NCBI RefSeq assembly: GCF_008121495.1
Contig: NZ_CP043051.1
Coordinates: 806,001-870,000 of the forward strand
Length of the DNA stretch: 64,000 bases
Source: Mediterraneibacter gnavus ATCC 29149
GTDB lineage: Bacteria; Bacillota; Clostridia; Lachnospirales; Lachnospiraceae
Direction: 5' to 3'
Shown: positions 1 through 8,433 of the stretch, in pieces
Numbering within the stretch: position 1 is the stretch's first letter
Layout: every line of letters starts with the position of its first letter
Program-made: the position numbers and the translations under genes
Notes under the pieces: generated by a model
Database searches by the model: none
The model's input: the letters and a program-made list of their open reading frames with translations, nothing else
Told to the model about the DNA's origin: nothing

Positions 1-1
1 A

Positions 2-988
2 CTTCAGACTCACTTTCGCCAAAAATTCCAGCACCAGGTCATATCCATACTGGATACCCTGGTTGAACAAAACCTTTTAACCTACTCACTGCACGAAAAA
101 AATAAGATTATCCAATACAAGATAAAAGACTGGCCAAAAGACAATACTGCCCTTTCCTATAATTATCCGTGTAAAAAAGACATCGGTTTTTTCTTTTTTC
201 CAATCGCAGATGTACATAAACTAATCGGACTAGGAAAATGTTCGGAAATGGATGCTCTTTTGGATCTTTGGATTCATGCAGTCTATAATGATTCATCTGT
301 ACAAGGCTCTGATGCCGGTCCGGTAGTATATTTTCGCAATCAGACTGGAAATCCCTTGTTCAGCTATCAGGAACTTGCAAGACGTTGGAAACAGTCGAAA
401 TCTTCTGTATCCCGTCTGCTAAAAAAACTTGAAGATACCGACATGATCACACTGATTTCCTATTCCGGGAAACATGGCAGCATGGTATATCTGCGTAATT
501 ATCTATCTGTTATGTTTAATATCAGCGATGTCATGATTGATAAGGAGGAAATTGCCATGAAAATGCAACTGCCAATACATATAACCGAAGACACCTTGCC
601 TGTCAAAAACAATTCTGAATGCGTTTCAGAATCTATTACTGACGAGCAAATCATCGTTTCACAGGAAGGCTCCTGCGTTCCAGAATCACACATTAAAACC
701 ATTGTTCGCAAAGTCGCTGAAATACTGGAAATACAAGGCATTTCTTGCTGTAGATGCCCTAAAACGAAGTATATATTATCTCCATTATCAGCCTGCAAGG
801 ATAGTATATATCTATATTCACTACGTATTATCTGCCCCTGGGGAAACGCTGCTTATCAATTTGAATTAAAATTAAAACCTGAAACTCGCAATGTGCCCAA
901 GGTTCCTGCCCATACTCCGCCCTTACGACATACCTCTCCCGATTTTTCAGAAATTCCAGAAGCTTTATTGAGAGGAGGCGATGTATAA
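2..988 (+). CDS. Winged-helix DNA-binding protein (5' partial)
   Basis: The frame is open from the first bases of the window, so the true start lies upstream; 328 codons are visible. A helix-turn-helix lies near visible residues 118-150 (FSYQELARRWKQSKSSVSRL followed by a wing-like stretch), typical of MarR/GntR-like or replication-module regulators. The C-terminal third is low in motifs, with a Pro-rich tail. The stop codon shares one base with the next start (TAATG), and an AGAGGAGG ribosome site lies inside this gene's 3' end, so the two genes are translationally coupled. A regulator or replication-associated role in the element is inferred; I do not recognise the exact family. Confidence 0.6.
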   Translation, partial: LQTHFRQKFQHQVISILDTLVEQNLLTYSLHEKNKIIQYKIKDWPKDNTALSYNYPCKKDIGFFFFPIADVHKLIGLGKCSEMDALLDLWIHAVYNDSSVQGSDAGPVVYFRNQTGNPLFSYQELARRWKQSKSSVSRLLKKLEDTDMITLISYSGKHGSMVYLRNYLSVMFNISDVMIDKEEIAMKMQLPIHITEDTLPVKNNSECVSESITDEQIIVSQEGSCVPESHIKTIVRKVAEILEIQGISCCRCPKTKYILSPLSACKDSIYLYSLRIICPWGNAAYQFELKLKPETRNVPKVPAHTPPLRHTSPDFSEIPEALLRGGDV

Positions 989-1521
989 TGGCAAAGAAAA
1001 ATTACCATCCTGTTTCCGCTGAAGTGGAAAATAATCCTTTGTACCATGATACCTATAAGCTACTCCGGTGCTACCGGGACTCTACTTACAGTCTGATGGT
1101 TGCTGTCCGGCAAGTAGAAATTCAGTTCCAACTGGAATACAACACCAGCGTAGACGAATTCCTGGATTCTATCTATGCTGCAGGAGCAGATCTGGGAGAC
1201 AGCCAGATTGAAGAATGGGCAAAAAGCATTGCCCGCAGCAACAAAATGATAAAGCTACTTCTTTCTTCCGTGGATTTACTCCGGAGAAATCACAAACATG
1301 GAGAAGAATATTACTGGATTTTATATTATGCCTTTCTCTCTCCACATGAACTGAAAAACACAGAGGAAATCCTGGAAGAACTCGAAAAGCACGTTCCCAG
1401 CATTTCCTACCGAACTTATTACCGGAAAAGGCAGGCTGCTATTAGCGCTCTTAGCAGCATACTATGGGGATTTTCTGCAAAAGGGACACTGGAAACTTTG
1501 AATAAGTTTTTCCCGAATTGA
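988..1521 (+). CDS. ArpU/RinA-like sigma-region-4-type regulator
   Basis: This 177-residue protein starts at the ATG overlapping the previous stop, preceded by AGAGGAGG. The C-terminal segment SISYRTYYRKRQAAISALSS followed by ILWGF resembles the terminal helix-turn-helix of phage late-transcription activators of the ArpU/RinA/DUF1492 type, which end in a similar TYYRxRxxAI...LWG pattern. The N-terminal half is helical with no clear domain. It probably binds DNA and controls genes of the element, but the target is unknown. The family call rests on this one motif. Confidence 0.5.
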   Translation: MAKKNYHPVSAEVENNPLYHDTYKLLRCYRDSTYSLMVAVRQVEIQFQLEYNTSVDEFLDSIYAAGADLGDSQIEEWAKSIARSNKMIKLLLSSVDLLRRNHKHGEEYYWILYYAFLSPHELKNTEEILEELEKHVPSISYRTYYRKRQAAISALSSILWGFSAKGTLETLNKFFPN

Positions 1522-1530
1522 ATTTTTATA

Positions 1531-1574
1531 TTTTCACATAAGCACTCATAAACAAATGTGTACCTATGTGAAAA
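1531..1574. repeat. 10-bp inverted repeat, hairpin or operator
   Basis: TTTTCACATA at 1531-1540 is perfectly mirrored by TATGTGAAAA at 1565-1574 with a 24-base spacer. It lies just after the regulator gene. It could be an operator or a weak bidirectional terminator; there is no GC-rich stem. Nothing else is evident in 1522-1698. Confidence 0.5.
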
Positions 1575-1698
1575 TTCCCAGCACTAGAAAATTTCCATAC
1601 AATTCTCTCCCTAAAACACAATTCAAATCAAAAAATATTTTTCATTGCTATAACTATATACATTTGTTATAATTTGTGAGAAAACAACTGTTTGTAAA

Positions 1699-2268
1699 AT
1701 GAAAGAAATAATCCCATCTGCATTACTAACTATGAACAAATTAAACTTAGAAAGGATTGAACAAAAAAGACTTATGACAATAAAAAATGTAGTCGAACCG
1801 TTAATAACTATGATTAAATTTTTATGGCAATGGAAACCCGCAAGATTTACATCCTTATTTATGCTCATTATGTTACTTGTTACTCCCCTATTTACATATC
1901 CTACTGGCTATATATTTATTTTTATATTACAGATGATTGCATTTATTATCTGTATTCCAACTACAGCAGCTATTTCAAGTTTGGAAAAAGGAAAACATCT
2001 TTTAACCAAAAATTTTTGTTTTTCTATTTTATGGTTTGCTGCTAGTGTTGTGCTTATAGAAGCTAATACCTTTAACTCCTGTAATTTTGATTTTATTAAA
2101 TTCATACAGTATTATACATCATTTCTATTCATCTTTGCGGCTTGTCTCATACCTGATTCTTTCTCTACTTATGATCCGCAAACCAAAAAGAATCAGAAAG
2201 AATTTGAAGAAATGAAAGAAAAAATATCAACTCTTGAGAAAGAAGTATTCAAACTAAAAAAAGCTTGA
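1699..2268 (+). CDS. Membrane protein of unknown function
   Basis: 189 residues. About residues 50-155 contain four hydrophobic segments separated by short loops; the last ~25 residues form a charged heptad-like helix (FEEMKEKISTLEKEVFKLKK) that looks like a cytoplasmic coiled coil. No family is recognised. The ribosome site before the ATG is weak, so the start is uncertain; a downstream ATG at 1732 is possible. A terminator follows directly, so it appears to be a single-gene unit. The gene is strongly AT-rich compared with the genes before it, which hints at recent acquisition. Confidence 0.5.
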   Translation: MKEIIPSALLTMNKLNLERIEQKRLMTIKNVVEPLITMIKFLWQWKPARFTSLFMLIMLLVTPLFTYPTGYIFIFILQMIAFIICIPTTAAISSLEKGKHLLTKNFCFSILWFAASVVLIEANTFNSCNFDFIKFIQYYTSFLFIFAACLIPDSFSTYDPQTKKNQKEFEEMKEKISTLEKEVFKLKKA

Positions 2269-2286
2269 TAAAACAAAAAGTAATTG

Positions 2287-2320
2287 AAAAGGATACCAAT
2301 TGAGTATCCTTTTGTTTTTA
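2287..2320 (+). terminator. Intrinsic terminator
   Basis: AAAAGGATAC (2287-2296) pairs with GTATCCTTTT (2304-2313) around a 7-base loop and runs into T-rich sequence. It ends the membrane-protein gene. Confidence 0.8.
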
Positions 2321-2465
2321 TACTTTCGCTTTAATATTCCAGAATATTTTTTTTATATCCCGGTATATATTGACATTCATCCGCAAGCGTACTATGATAT
2401 TTATGTTCCGGAATATATTTTTTACATTCACCATTTTACTTTTCTCAAACCAGAAAGGAGTACAA

Positions 2466-2918
2466 ATGAACCAAATATTACAAATTAATTTAGCATCACC
2501 CCAAAGTACGGCCTATCAAAATTTCAAAGAAATAAGAGAAGCTGTATATAACGCATCTCTTAGACTCTACAGCAAACATGGCGTTCAAATTAAGGATGTT
2601 CAGACTGTTGGAGAGCAAGTAATCATGCATGTTATGATTCCCGATGAAATAGCTTCGAACTTTCAACTAGGATATCATCTTAGAGGAGTTAGTGCATATC
2701 TTATGAAACACTATAAAGAAAAATATTCAAAATTGCTTGTTGCAAAAAAATTACTAACATACACCGTAATTCCTATGCAGACATATACTAATGAAACAGA
2801 ATTGACAATGAATGAACGTTTTTCTGCAGGCATCCATTTTTTAGAATTACTAAAAAATACTGATGAAACTTCTATGGCTAAAATAAGAAGAATCTTGAAG
2901 ATTTTACAGGAGGATTAA
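2466..2918 (+). CDS. Hypothetical protein, first of a two-gene unit
   Basis: 150 residues from the ATG at 2466, chosen because GAAAGGAG lies 6 bases upstream; the frame is open further 5' but without a ribosome site. The protein is a mixed soluble type with no membrane segment and no motif that I recognise. It ends 4 bases before the next ATG, so the two are probably co-transcribed. Upstream, at about 2336-2430, the sequence TTCC(A/G)GAATAT followed by a T-run occurs twice and might be a regulatory repeat. Confidence 0.55.
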   Translation: MNQILQINLASPQSTAYQNFKEIREAVYNASLRLYSKHGVQIKDVQTVGEQVIMHVMIPDEIASNFQLGYHLRGVSAYLMKHYKEKYSKLLVAKKLLTYTVIPMQTYTNETELTMNERFSAGIHFLELLKNTDETSMAKIRRILKILQED

Positions 2919-2922
2919 CATT

Positions 2923-3234
2923 ATGGGTACTTACCACTACCACTATAAATTGATTGCTACACCTGCCAATCCATCTATCCATATTGCAAATTACGCAAAA
3001 TACTTTAATAAAATTAAGCAAGACTTTAACAGTCGAACGGTTACAAATCCAAAGAAACTTAAAGGCATAAAACTATCGAAGTCTATGAATAATACAATTG
3101 AACTAGATCTTTGGTGTAAAAACAAACTTTGCCCGGGTCGTGAACTTTTAGGAATAAGACGTGTTTCCGAAGCATTAGCTGACATTGATTCTAGATTTAT
3201 TATTGGTAAATCCCATGTATTAGTATCGGCTTAA
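2923..3234 (+). CDS. Small hypothetical protein
   Basis: 103 residues, with CAGGAGG nine bases before the ATG. Basic and soluble, with a YHYHYK start and an isolated Cys pair (CKNKLC). No family recognised. It is the second gene of a unit with 2466-2918 and is followed by a clear terminator. The pair sits between backbone genes and the lanthipeptide locus; whether it belongs to either is not clear. Confidence 0.55.
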   Translation: MGTYHYHYKLIATPANPSIHIANYAKYFNKIKQDFNSRTVTNPKKLKGIKLSKSMNNTIELDLWCKNKLCPGRELLGIRRVSEALADIDSRFIIGKSHVLVSA

Positions 3235-3248
3235 TAATGAGTTGAAAG

Positions 3249-3280
3249 TGATAGGTGATTAACACTTCACCTATCATTTT
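3249..3280 (+). terminator. Intrinsic terminator
   Basis: TGATAGGTGA (3249-3258) pairs with TCACCTATCA (3267-3276), followed by TTTT. It closes the 2466-3234 unit. Confidence 0.8.
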
Positions 3281-3395
3281 CTAATAATTGAGCGTGTCGT
3301 CAATACCTACTCGTTAAAACAGCTTTTGTATTATTTCATACAGATTGGGGATTTCCTGTAAAACTTTTTTACCTACCAACTTACCTTTCCTCATT

Positions 3396-4166
3396 CTATT
3401 TCGAATCATTTTTTTCTTGTTCTTCAATATTTCTTAATTCTTTCTTCCTACTCCTTAACTTCTTTTTTACTTCAAACAAACCTACACAAGCAATAATCAC
3501 AGTAATAACCCCCATTCCCATACCAGAAGTAATATCCTTAATTATATTTGTCGAAGAAGATAATGCTACTCCCAATAAAACGCCATATACCATGGCTACA
3601 AAAACATCAGAAAGAATTGATTTGAACCGATGTTCGTGAAATATTTCATTATACTTATTCTTCCATCCTTGTTTTACCTTTTGCAATTCTACTTTTCCAT
3701 TTGTAGCATCATCTAATAATAACGTAAAAGGTACATAAGCTCCTATCAAAACACTAATTGTTATATTTGAAATTTCTAAAGCCAATGCCAAATGATCTCG
3801 ATATGCAATAAAAAAGCCTGATATGCAAGCTCCTACATACGCCATAAAAATATACCTTTTTTTATTACCTATATATAAATCGTTATCTTTAAAACTGAAA
3901 GAAAAAAAGTAATCCATAACCCAGATTAATATAAGTAATAGTATTGAACATATTACAGCGCTAAATCTACACCTTATTTGTAGTGATAAATAAACATATA
4001 CATACGAAGATACGAACATAAGTAATACATAAACGAGTTGCTGTACTGGACTTTTGATTTTATCCACAAATTTAAAAATCCAGTAGTTTTTCATATAAAC
4101 ACAATAAATAAAACCTATTGCAAGTATAATAGTAACAGCATAAGATATTATAAAAGCAACCTTCAT
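3396..4166 (-). CDS. Polytopic membrane protein at the end of the lanthipeptide locus
   Basis: 256 residues from the ATG at 4166, chosen because AAAGGAG lies 6 bases upstream; an in-frame ATG at 4184 has no ribosome site. About six hydrophobic segments are visible, with a central soluble loop and a highly charged C-terminal tail (KKKLRSRKKELRNIEEQEKN). No family recognised. It has the same strand and AT-rich composition as the lanM operon but is separated from it by about 450 bases. An immunity role is possible by position only. Confidence 0.5.
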   Translation of the reverse strand: MKVAFIISYAVTIILAIGFIYCVYMKNYWIFKFVDKIKSPVQQLVYVLLMFVSSYVYVYLSLQIRCRFSAVICSILLLILIWVMDYFFSFSFKDNDLYIGNKKRYIFMAYVGACISGFFIAYRDHLALALEISNITISVLIGAYVPFTLLLDDATNGKVELQKVKQGWKNKYNEIFHEHRFKSILSDVFVAMVYGVLLGVALSSSTNIIKDITSGMGMGVITVIIACVGLFEVKKKLRSRKKELRNIEEQEKNDSK

Positions 4167-4303
4167 ACATTTCTCCTTTGTCACGTTTACTTAATACAAT
4201 CTGTATCCTTTTTGCTTCAACTGGAGTATTTATAAAATATAATTTCTACTTTCAATAAAAATCAAAATAGAAAATACACTTCTTTCTCCAAATCTTTTCT
4301 ACT

Positions 4304-4414
4304 CTATAACTTAATGGGCATTGCTACGTCAAAATACAGAGACGAATGACTTTTCATCGCCTGTCCGATAATGTGGAAATCACATTTTAGATATAATTTG
4401 TGTACCCTAAATTT
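4304..4414 (-). pseudogene. Possible gene remnant (C-terminal tail only)
   Basis: On the minus strand a short open stretch without a proper start reads ...CDFHIIGQAMKSHSSLYFDV and then AMPIKL before a stop. It looks like the tail of a larger protein, but I cannot name the parent. There is no ribosome site. It may be debris from an earlier insertion in the 4167-4614 gap. Confidence 0.2.
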
Positions 4415-4452
4415 TTATTTCTACGAGGATATTAGTAAATGCTGCTACGCAC

Positions 4453-4486
4453 TGTAGATATGGCAAGGCCCCGACAAATATCTACA
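4453..4486. repeat. Hairpin with 9-bp stem in the 4167-4614 gap
   Basis: TGTAGATAT (4453-4461) is perfectly mirrored by ATATCTACA (4478-4486) around a GC-rich 16-base loop (GGCAAGGCCCCGACAA). It stands out in an AT-rich gap of about 450 bases that otherwise holds only the possible remnant. No T-run follows on either strand, so a terminator is unlikely; an RNA structure or an insertion scar are alternatives. Confidence 0.4.
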
Positions 4487-4614
4487 TAGAAATGTATTAA
4501 TGGTCAAGCACAAAATATGATTTTCGAATACCGGAACTCTGGTTTGACTACTATTCTCATTTATTTTACGCTTGAGATAAATAAAAATTAAAGTTTTCTC
4601 ATTTATTCTCTCCT

Positions 4615-5148
4615 CTAACATATTTCATTTAGATTGTAACTGTGCATTGGCAATTTCATTAATGATTCTTCTCTATGTTCCGAAAACACAACTACTGCCC
4701 CTCTTAACGAAAATTCAATTAAAACTTCCTCTATAGTATGATTCCAAACATTTTCAAACATTTCATGCAAAATAATAATGTCTGCTTCTTGAAGAAACGC
4801 CACTAATATTTCTAAACAGTATCTCTTACTTCTATCCAATCCTCTAACCACTTCATCTTTACAATCGAACAACTCCCCTAATCTTAAAAACCCTTCAATC
4901 ACATAATCTTTGTTTATAATTGAACCTACATTTCTATATATATATTGAAATACTGTAACATTATCCTCCGGCTTCACGTTTTTCAGTTCAATCTCTCTTA
5001 TTCTTTTTGTTTTTCCATAACATTTTATAATGTCTGTTATCTTGCGCTCTTGTTTAATATTACAATTATAAAACCCAACTATGTCTTTCGAATTTATGCG
5101 GAACAACTTATCTTCTTTGTCATTTTTACTAATCTTTATTTCTATCAT
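4615..5148 (-). CDS. Degenerate ABC-ATPase-like protein in the lanM operon
   Basis: 177 residues; the start lies 20 bases inside the end of lanM, so translation is coupled. The layout matches an ABC nucleotide-binding domain, but every catalytic motif is altered: DIVGFYNCNIKQERKITDII (residues 22-41) sits where a Walker A would be without GxxGxGKS/T; LDRSKRYCLEILVAF (104-118) replaces the LSGGQ helix; ADIIILHEMFENV (122-134) resembles Walker B with HEM for DEP; VVVFSEHRE (152-160) resembles the switch region. It therefore should not hydrolyse ATP. It could be a structural partner of LanM or of a transporter, or a decaying immunity ATPase (LanF type). The conserved length and coupling argue against random decay. 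Confidence 0.55.
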   Translation of the reverse strand: MIEIKISKNDKEDKLFRINSKDIVGFYNCNIKQERKITDIIKCYGKTKRIREIELKNVKPEDNVTVFQYIYRNVGSIINKDYVIEGFLRLGELFDCKDEVVRGLDRSKRYCLEILVAFLQEADIIILHEMFENVWNHTIEEVLIEFSLRGAVVVFSEHREESLMKLPMHSYNLNEIC

Positions 5149-7063
5149 CTATTCCCTCAACTCCTATAATCAATGGCAATTCTGGCATCGTATATTTTAA
5201 TAAAGCATATGCAATTCCTGACAAACCAGTCATAAAACCTGGATTGTATAATTCTGTTGGTAATACATTTTGATCATTAAGAAATTCCAGAATCTGTTCA
5301 AATCGAGAATCACAAATACTTCTTACCTGCTTATCATCAAAAATTTCTGCATATCTTTTTAAAATCAACAAATTTCCCATGTTTCCATGGCATAGGCAAA
5401 AACCTGCATGTAACCCATCTTCAATTAATTTATTTTTAGCAAGGCTTATGTCTTTAATAACTTGCTGAAACAATGCAGTTTCCCCTGAATTTTTTATGGC
5501 ATTGTATAAGGTTAATCTGGATAGCAGGATACCCGCTGCTCCATGACACCACGCTATTGGCTGATCTCTATTCTGATCTTCCTCTGGAAATTTTCTTAAA
5601 TCTGTCCAATTATTATTCTTTTCTGAGTATAAAGAATTTTCATATTCTACTAACCTAGAAAGTACTCTCAAATATTTCGCCTGTGGATATACCTCATATA
5701 ATCTTGAAAACATTTCTATAAAGCCACTGTTTCCATGTGCAAAACCTGCCAATACTTCAGGAACCACCTCTGATTTCCAACCGACTTTCCCTTTATCAGT
5801 AACCATATCCTCAATTAATTGTTCTGCTATTTGTATAGCTTTTTGTAGATAAGTAGGCGTTCCTGTTTTTTTATACATATTAATTAGAACCAATACTATC
5901 CCGGAATTCCCCGAAATCAAATCGAACAGACAATCTTCTGAGATAATTGTTTCCATGCAGCTTAGCCATTTGTCAAAATATAACTTATACTTAGAATCAT
6001 CATATATTTCATATAAAATATTTAATGCATATAGAATCGAACCCTCACCACAAAAAACTCCTGTGTTAAATTCTGCAATACTCTTTTTTCCGTCACTTAT
6101 AGTATCTATATACCGCAATATACGATTATCTAACACATCACAAATTTCATGATATTTCTTATCTTGATATATCCTTTCGTACAAATGAAATACCAAATTA
6201 ATCCCAACCGTGCCATCATATAATGTATTCGGTAGTGCCTGGATCATCCACTGATTTTCTTTTATTCCAAATAACTTTACACCAATCCAGTTAACATCTG
6301 TCCCATCTTCACTATAAATCGCATTTGTTCCTATTTTACATAGCAACTCTTTTGCCAATTCTTCTGCCGTTTTGAATATATTATTAGAAAGAGCCGGTTT
6401 TAACCTTTCATTCTTTATTTTCCTTGTTCCTGCATTCTCCATATTAAAAGTAATTTTTATATATTGAATCTGCTGTTCCAAATTTTTATAGGACAAGTAC
6501 TGTATATTTTCCTCAATTTGCTGCAAAGCAGTCTTACTAAAGAAATTCTTTACTTCTCTACCATCCCAAGTATAAATGCTTTTTTTATTCCCACGAAAAT
6601 AAAAATATGGTATATCACCGCTTAGTAGATCTTCAATCTCATGTTCAATAAGTAATTTACTATTTTCATTTTGTAAATTTCCGTTTATCAGAGAATAGAA
6701 AAATAAATTTCGTGCACCTCCATCCATCAATAATTCAGGATGATATGAACTACTCAACACAATTACATACTGCTGTGTATTTCTAATCAAATACCTTACC
6801 TCTAACTCACTATATTGTTGTATGATTTTCAATAGCGTTTCTGTATGTTCCATTGCTCCCAAGTATGCACTCTTAAACCCTTGGATAATTTTATCCGCAA
6901 ATTCAGAAGGTTGGATAAACTTTCCTTTCAGCATTGCTAAATTATGATTTCTTTTCGATACTGGATAATCATAGACAACTCTCATATTTACAGATTTCGG
7001 ATTAATAATAAATGGAATTTTTATCGGAAATTTTTGTCCCTCTTCTCCACTAATAGCACTCAT
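5129..7063 (-). pseudogene. lanM: lanM 3' part: end of dehydratase and LanC-like cyclase domain
   Basis: This is the downstream half of a class II lanthipeptide synthetase cut by the insertion at 7125-8446. The frame is open up to 7124, without a start of its own; the ATG at 7063 (MSAISGEEGQ) is only the first Met in the fragment and has no ribosome site. The last ~400 residues form the LanC-like cyclase: AGFAHGNSGF, AWCHGAAGI and CLCHGNMGN supply the GxxHGxxG helices and the expected Cys, Cys-His zinc ligands, and FMTGLSGIAYALL closes the domain. The cyclase itself looks intact. The downstream pseudo-ATPase gene overlaps its end. Whether this half is translated at all is unknown. Confidence 0.9.
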
Positions 7064-7160
7064 ATTAATTCCTGCATCTCCAGCATTATTCCAAGAATAA
7101 AAAGGCAGTTGGTCCTATGTCAAGATTTAGTACAAGTTAAAATGAGAAACTTTTCCCATT

Positions 7161-8075
7161 TTAACCCGCCAGAAGCTCAGCCTCAGTGTGTGTTCTTTCA
7201 TACAATCGTTCGAATTCATTTGGTGACATATAGTTACAATGGCTATGAATTCGTTTCGTATTGTAGAAAGCTTCCAGATATTCGAAAATCAAGCGGTATG
7301 CCTGCTTGTAATCGTGAATTTTAAAGCGGTTGAGCCATTCACGTTTGATAATCGAATGGAAGGATTCAATGCAGGCATTATCCCACGGAAATGCTTTCTT
7401 TGAGTAACTACGCTGCATATTTTCTGTTACTTTTTTATATTCCGTCGCAACGTACTGACTGCCACGATCAGAGTGAATGATCAATGGCTGGTCGATATTT
7501 CGGCGAGCTTTGGCTTTGTTTATCGTATCAATCACGCAGGATACTTCCAGTGTTTTTGAAAGTGTCCATGCTATGATTTTTCTGGAAAATAAATCCATAA
7601 TACTGGTCAGATAGACAAATCCGTCTATTGTCCAGATGTAGGTGATATCCGAACACCAGACGGCATTCGGGCGGTCAGGATTAAACTGCTCAGCGAGGAT
7701 ATTTTGTAATTCAGTGCTGAAATCAGAATCTTTTGTGGTAATTGTCCATGGCTTGCTCCACTGGGCACGGATTCCCATTTGACGCATGTATGTACCAACA
7801 GTTCTTTCCGAAATGACTTCACCGGTTTTCCGCAATTCTACAGTGATTTTCGGAGCACCGTAGTTCTGCTTGGAATCATCATATATATCCTGTATTTTTG
7901 CTTTTACAGATTCACGGCGTTTTTCTGTATCAGAAGGCACGCGGTGGAGCCATGCACGATATCCTGAACGTGAGACACCTAAAAATTTCAACATTCCGGA
8001 GACGGAAAACCGGCGTCCAGCCTTTTGGGCAGCTTCCGTCTTCTCAGACACTTCGAGATAAATGGCTTCCGTCAT
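7161..8075 (-). CDS. IS3-family transposase OrfB (DDE integrase domain)
   Basis: 304 residues. An N-terminal HTH_21-type region (FLGVSRSGYRAWLHR) is followed by the rve integrase core with the DDE triad in VWCSDITYIW, IIHSDRGSQY and NACIESFHS. The C-terminus has the usual RIHSHCNYMSPNEFE motif. The ATG overlaps the orfA stop as ATGA, so coupled reinitiation is likely; I do not see a well-placed A6G slippery heptamer in the orfA frame for a classical -1 frameshift. All catalytic residues are present, so the element may still be mobile. Confidence 0.93.
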   Translation of the reverse strand: MTEAIYLEVSEKTEAAQKAGRRFSVSGMLKFLGVSRSGYRAWLHRVPSDTEKRRESVKAKIQDIYDDSKQNYGAPKITVELRKTGEVISERTVGTYMRQMGIRAQWSKPWTITTKDSDFSTELQNILAEQFNPDRPNAVWCSDITYIWTIDGFVYLTSIMDLFSRKIIAWTLSKTLEVSCVIDTINKAKARRNIDQPLIIHSDRGSQYVATEYKKVTENMQRSYSKKAFPWDNACIESFHSIIKREWLNRFKIHDYKQAYRLIFEYLEAFYNTKRIHSHCNYMSPNEFERLYERTHTEAELLAG

Positions 8076-8356
8076 TTTCCCAGAATGTTGATTGCTTTTT
8101 TTAACACATCAAGTGCATCTTGGGCATCACGTAATTCACGTCTGAGACGGGCGATTTCCTTCTGTTCATCGGATGCGTAATTACCAGAACCCCGAACAGG
8201 AATATCACCGGATTCACGGAAGTCTTTCAGCCACTTTGTTAGTGTGCTGTATCCGATGCCAAGATTTTCTGCACATCCACGTACACCGAGATCTTTATGA
8301 TCTTGATAATACCGGATTGCATCAAGTTTAAATTGTTTGTCATGTTGCATTGCCAT
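8072..8356 (-). CDS. IS3-family transposase OrfA (helix-turn-helix)
   Basis: 94 residues, with GGAGG nine bases before the ATG. The N-terminal half is an HTH_Tnp_1-type domain (RGCAENLGIGYSTLTKWLKD); the C-terminal half is a leucine-zipper-like helix (KEIARLRRELRDAQDALDVL) as in other IS3 OrfA proteins. It binds the element ends together with OrfB. Length is normal for the family. Confidence 0.92.
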   Translation of the reverse strand: MAMQHDKQFKLDAIRYYQDHKDLGVRGCAENLGIGYSTLTKWLKDFRESGDIPVRGSGNYASDEQKEIARLRRELRDAQDALDVLKKAINILGK

Positions 8357-8433
8357 ATGAGATCCTCCTTCAGCATGTCTCTATTGTACCATGTTAATAT
8401 GTATTTGGAATTTCTCATTTTGGCTTGTACTAT

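Noticed and set aside
8072..8120. Programmed -1 frameshift between orfA and orfB
   Set aside because: An A6 run followed by G is present, but its phase in the orfA frame does not suit a standard slip; the ATGA overlap suggests coupled starts instead.
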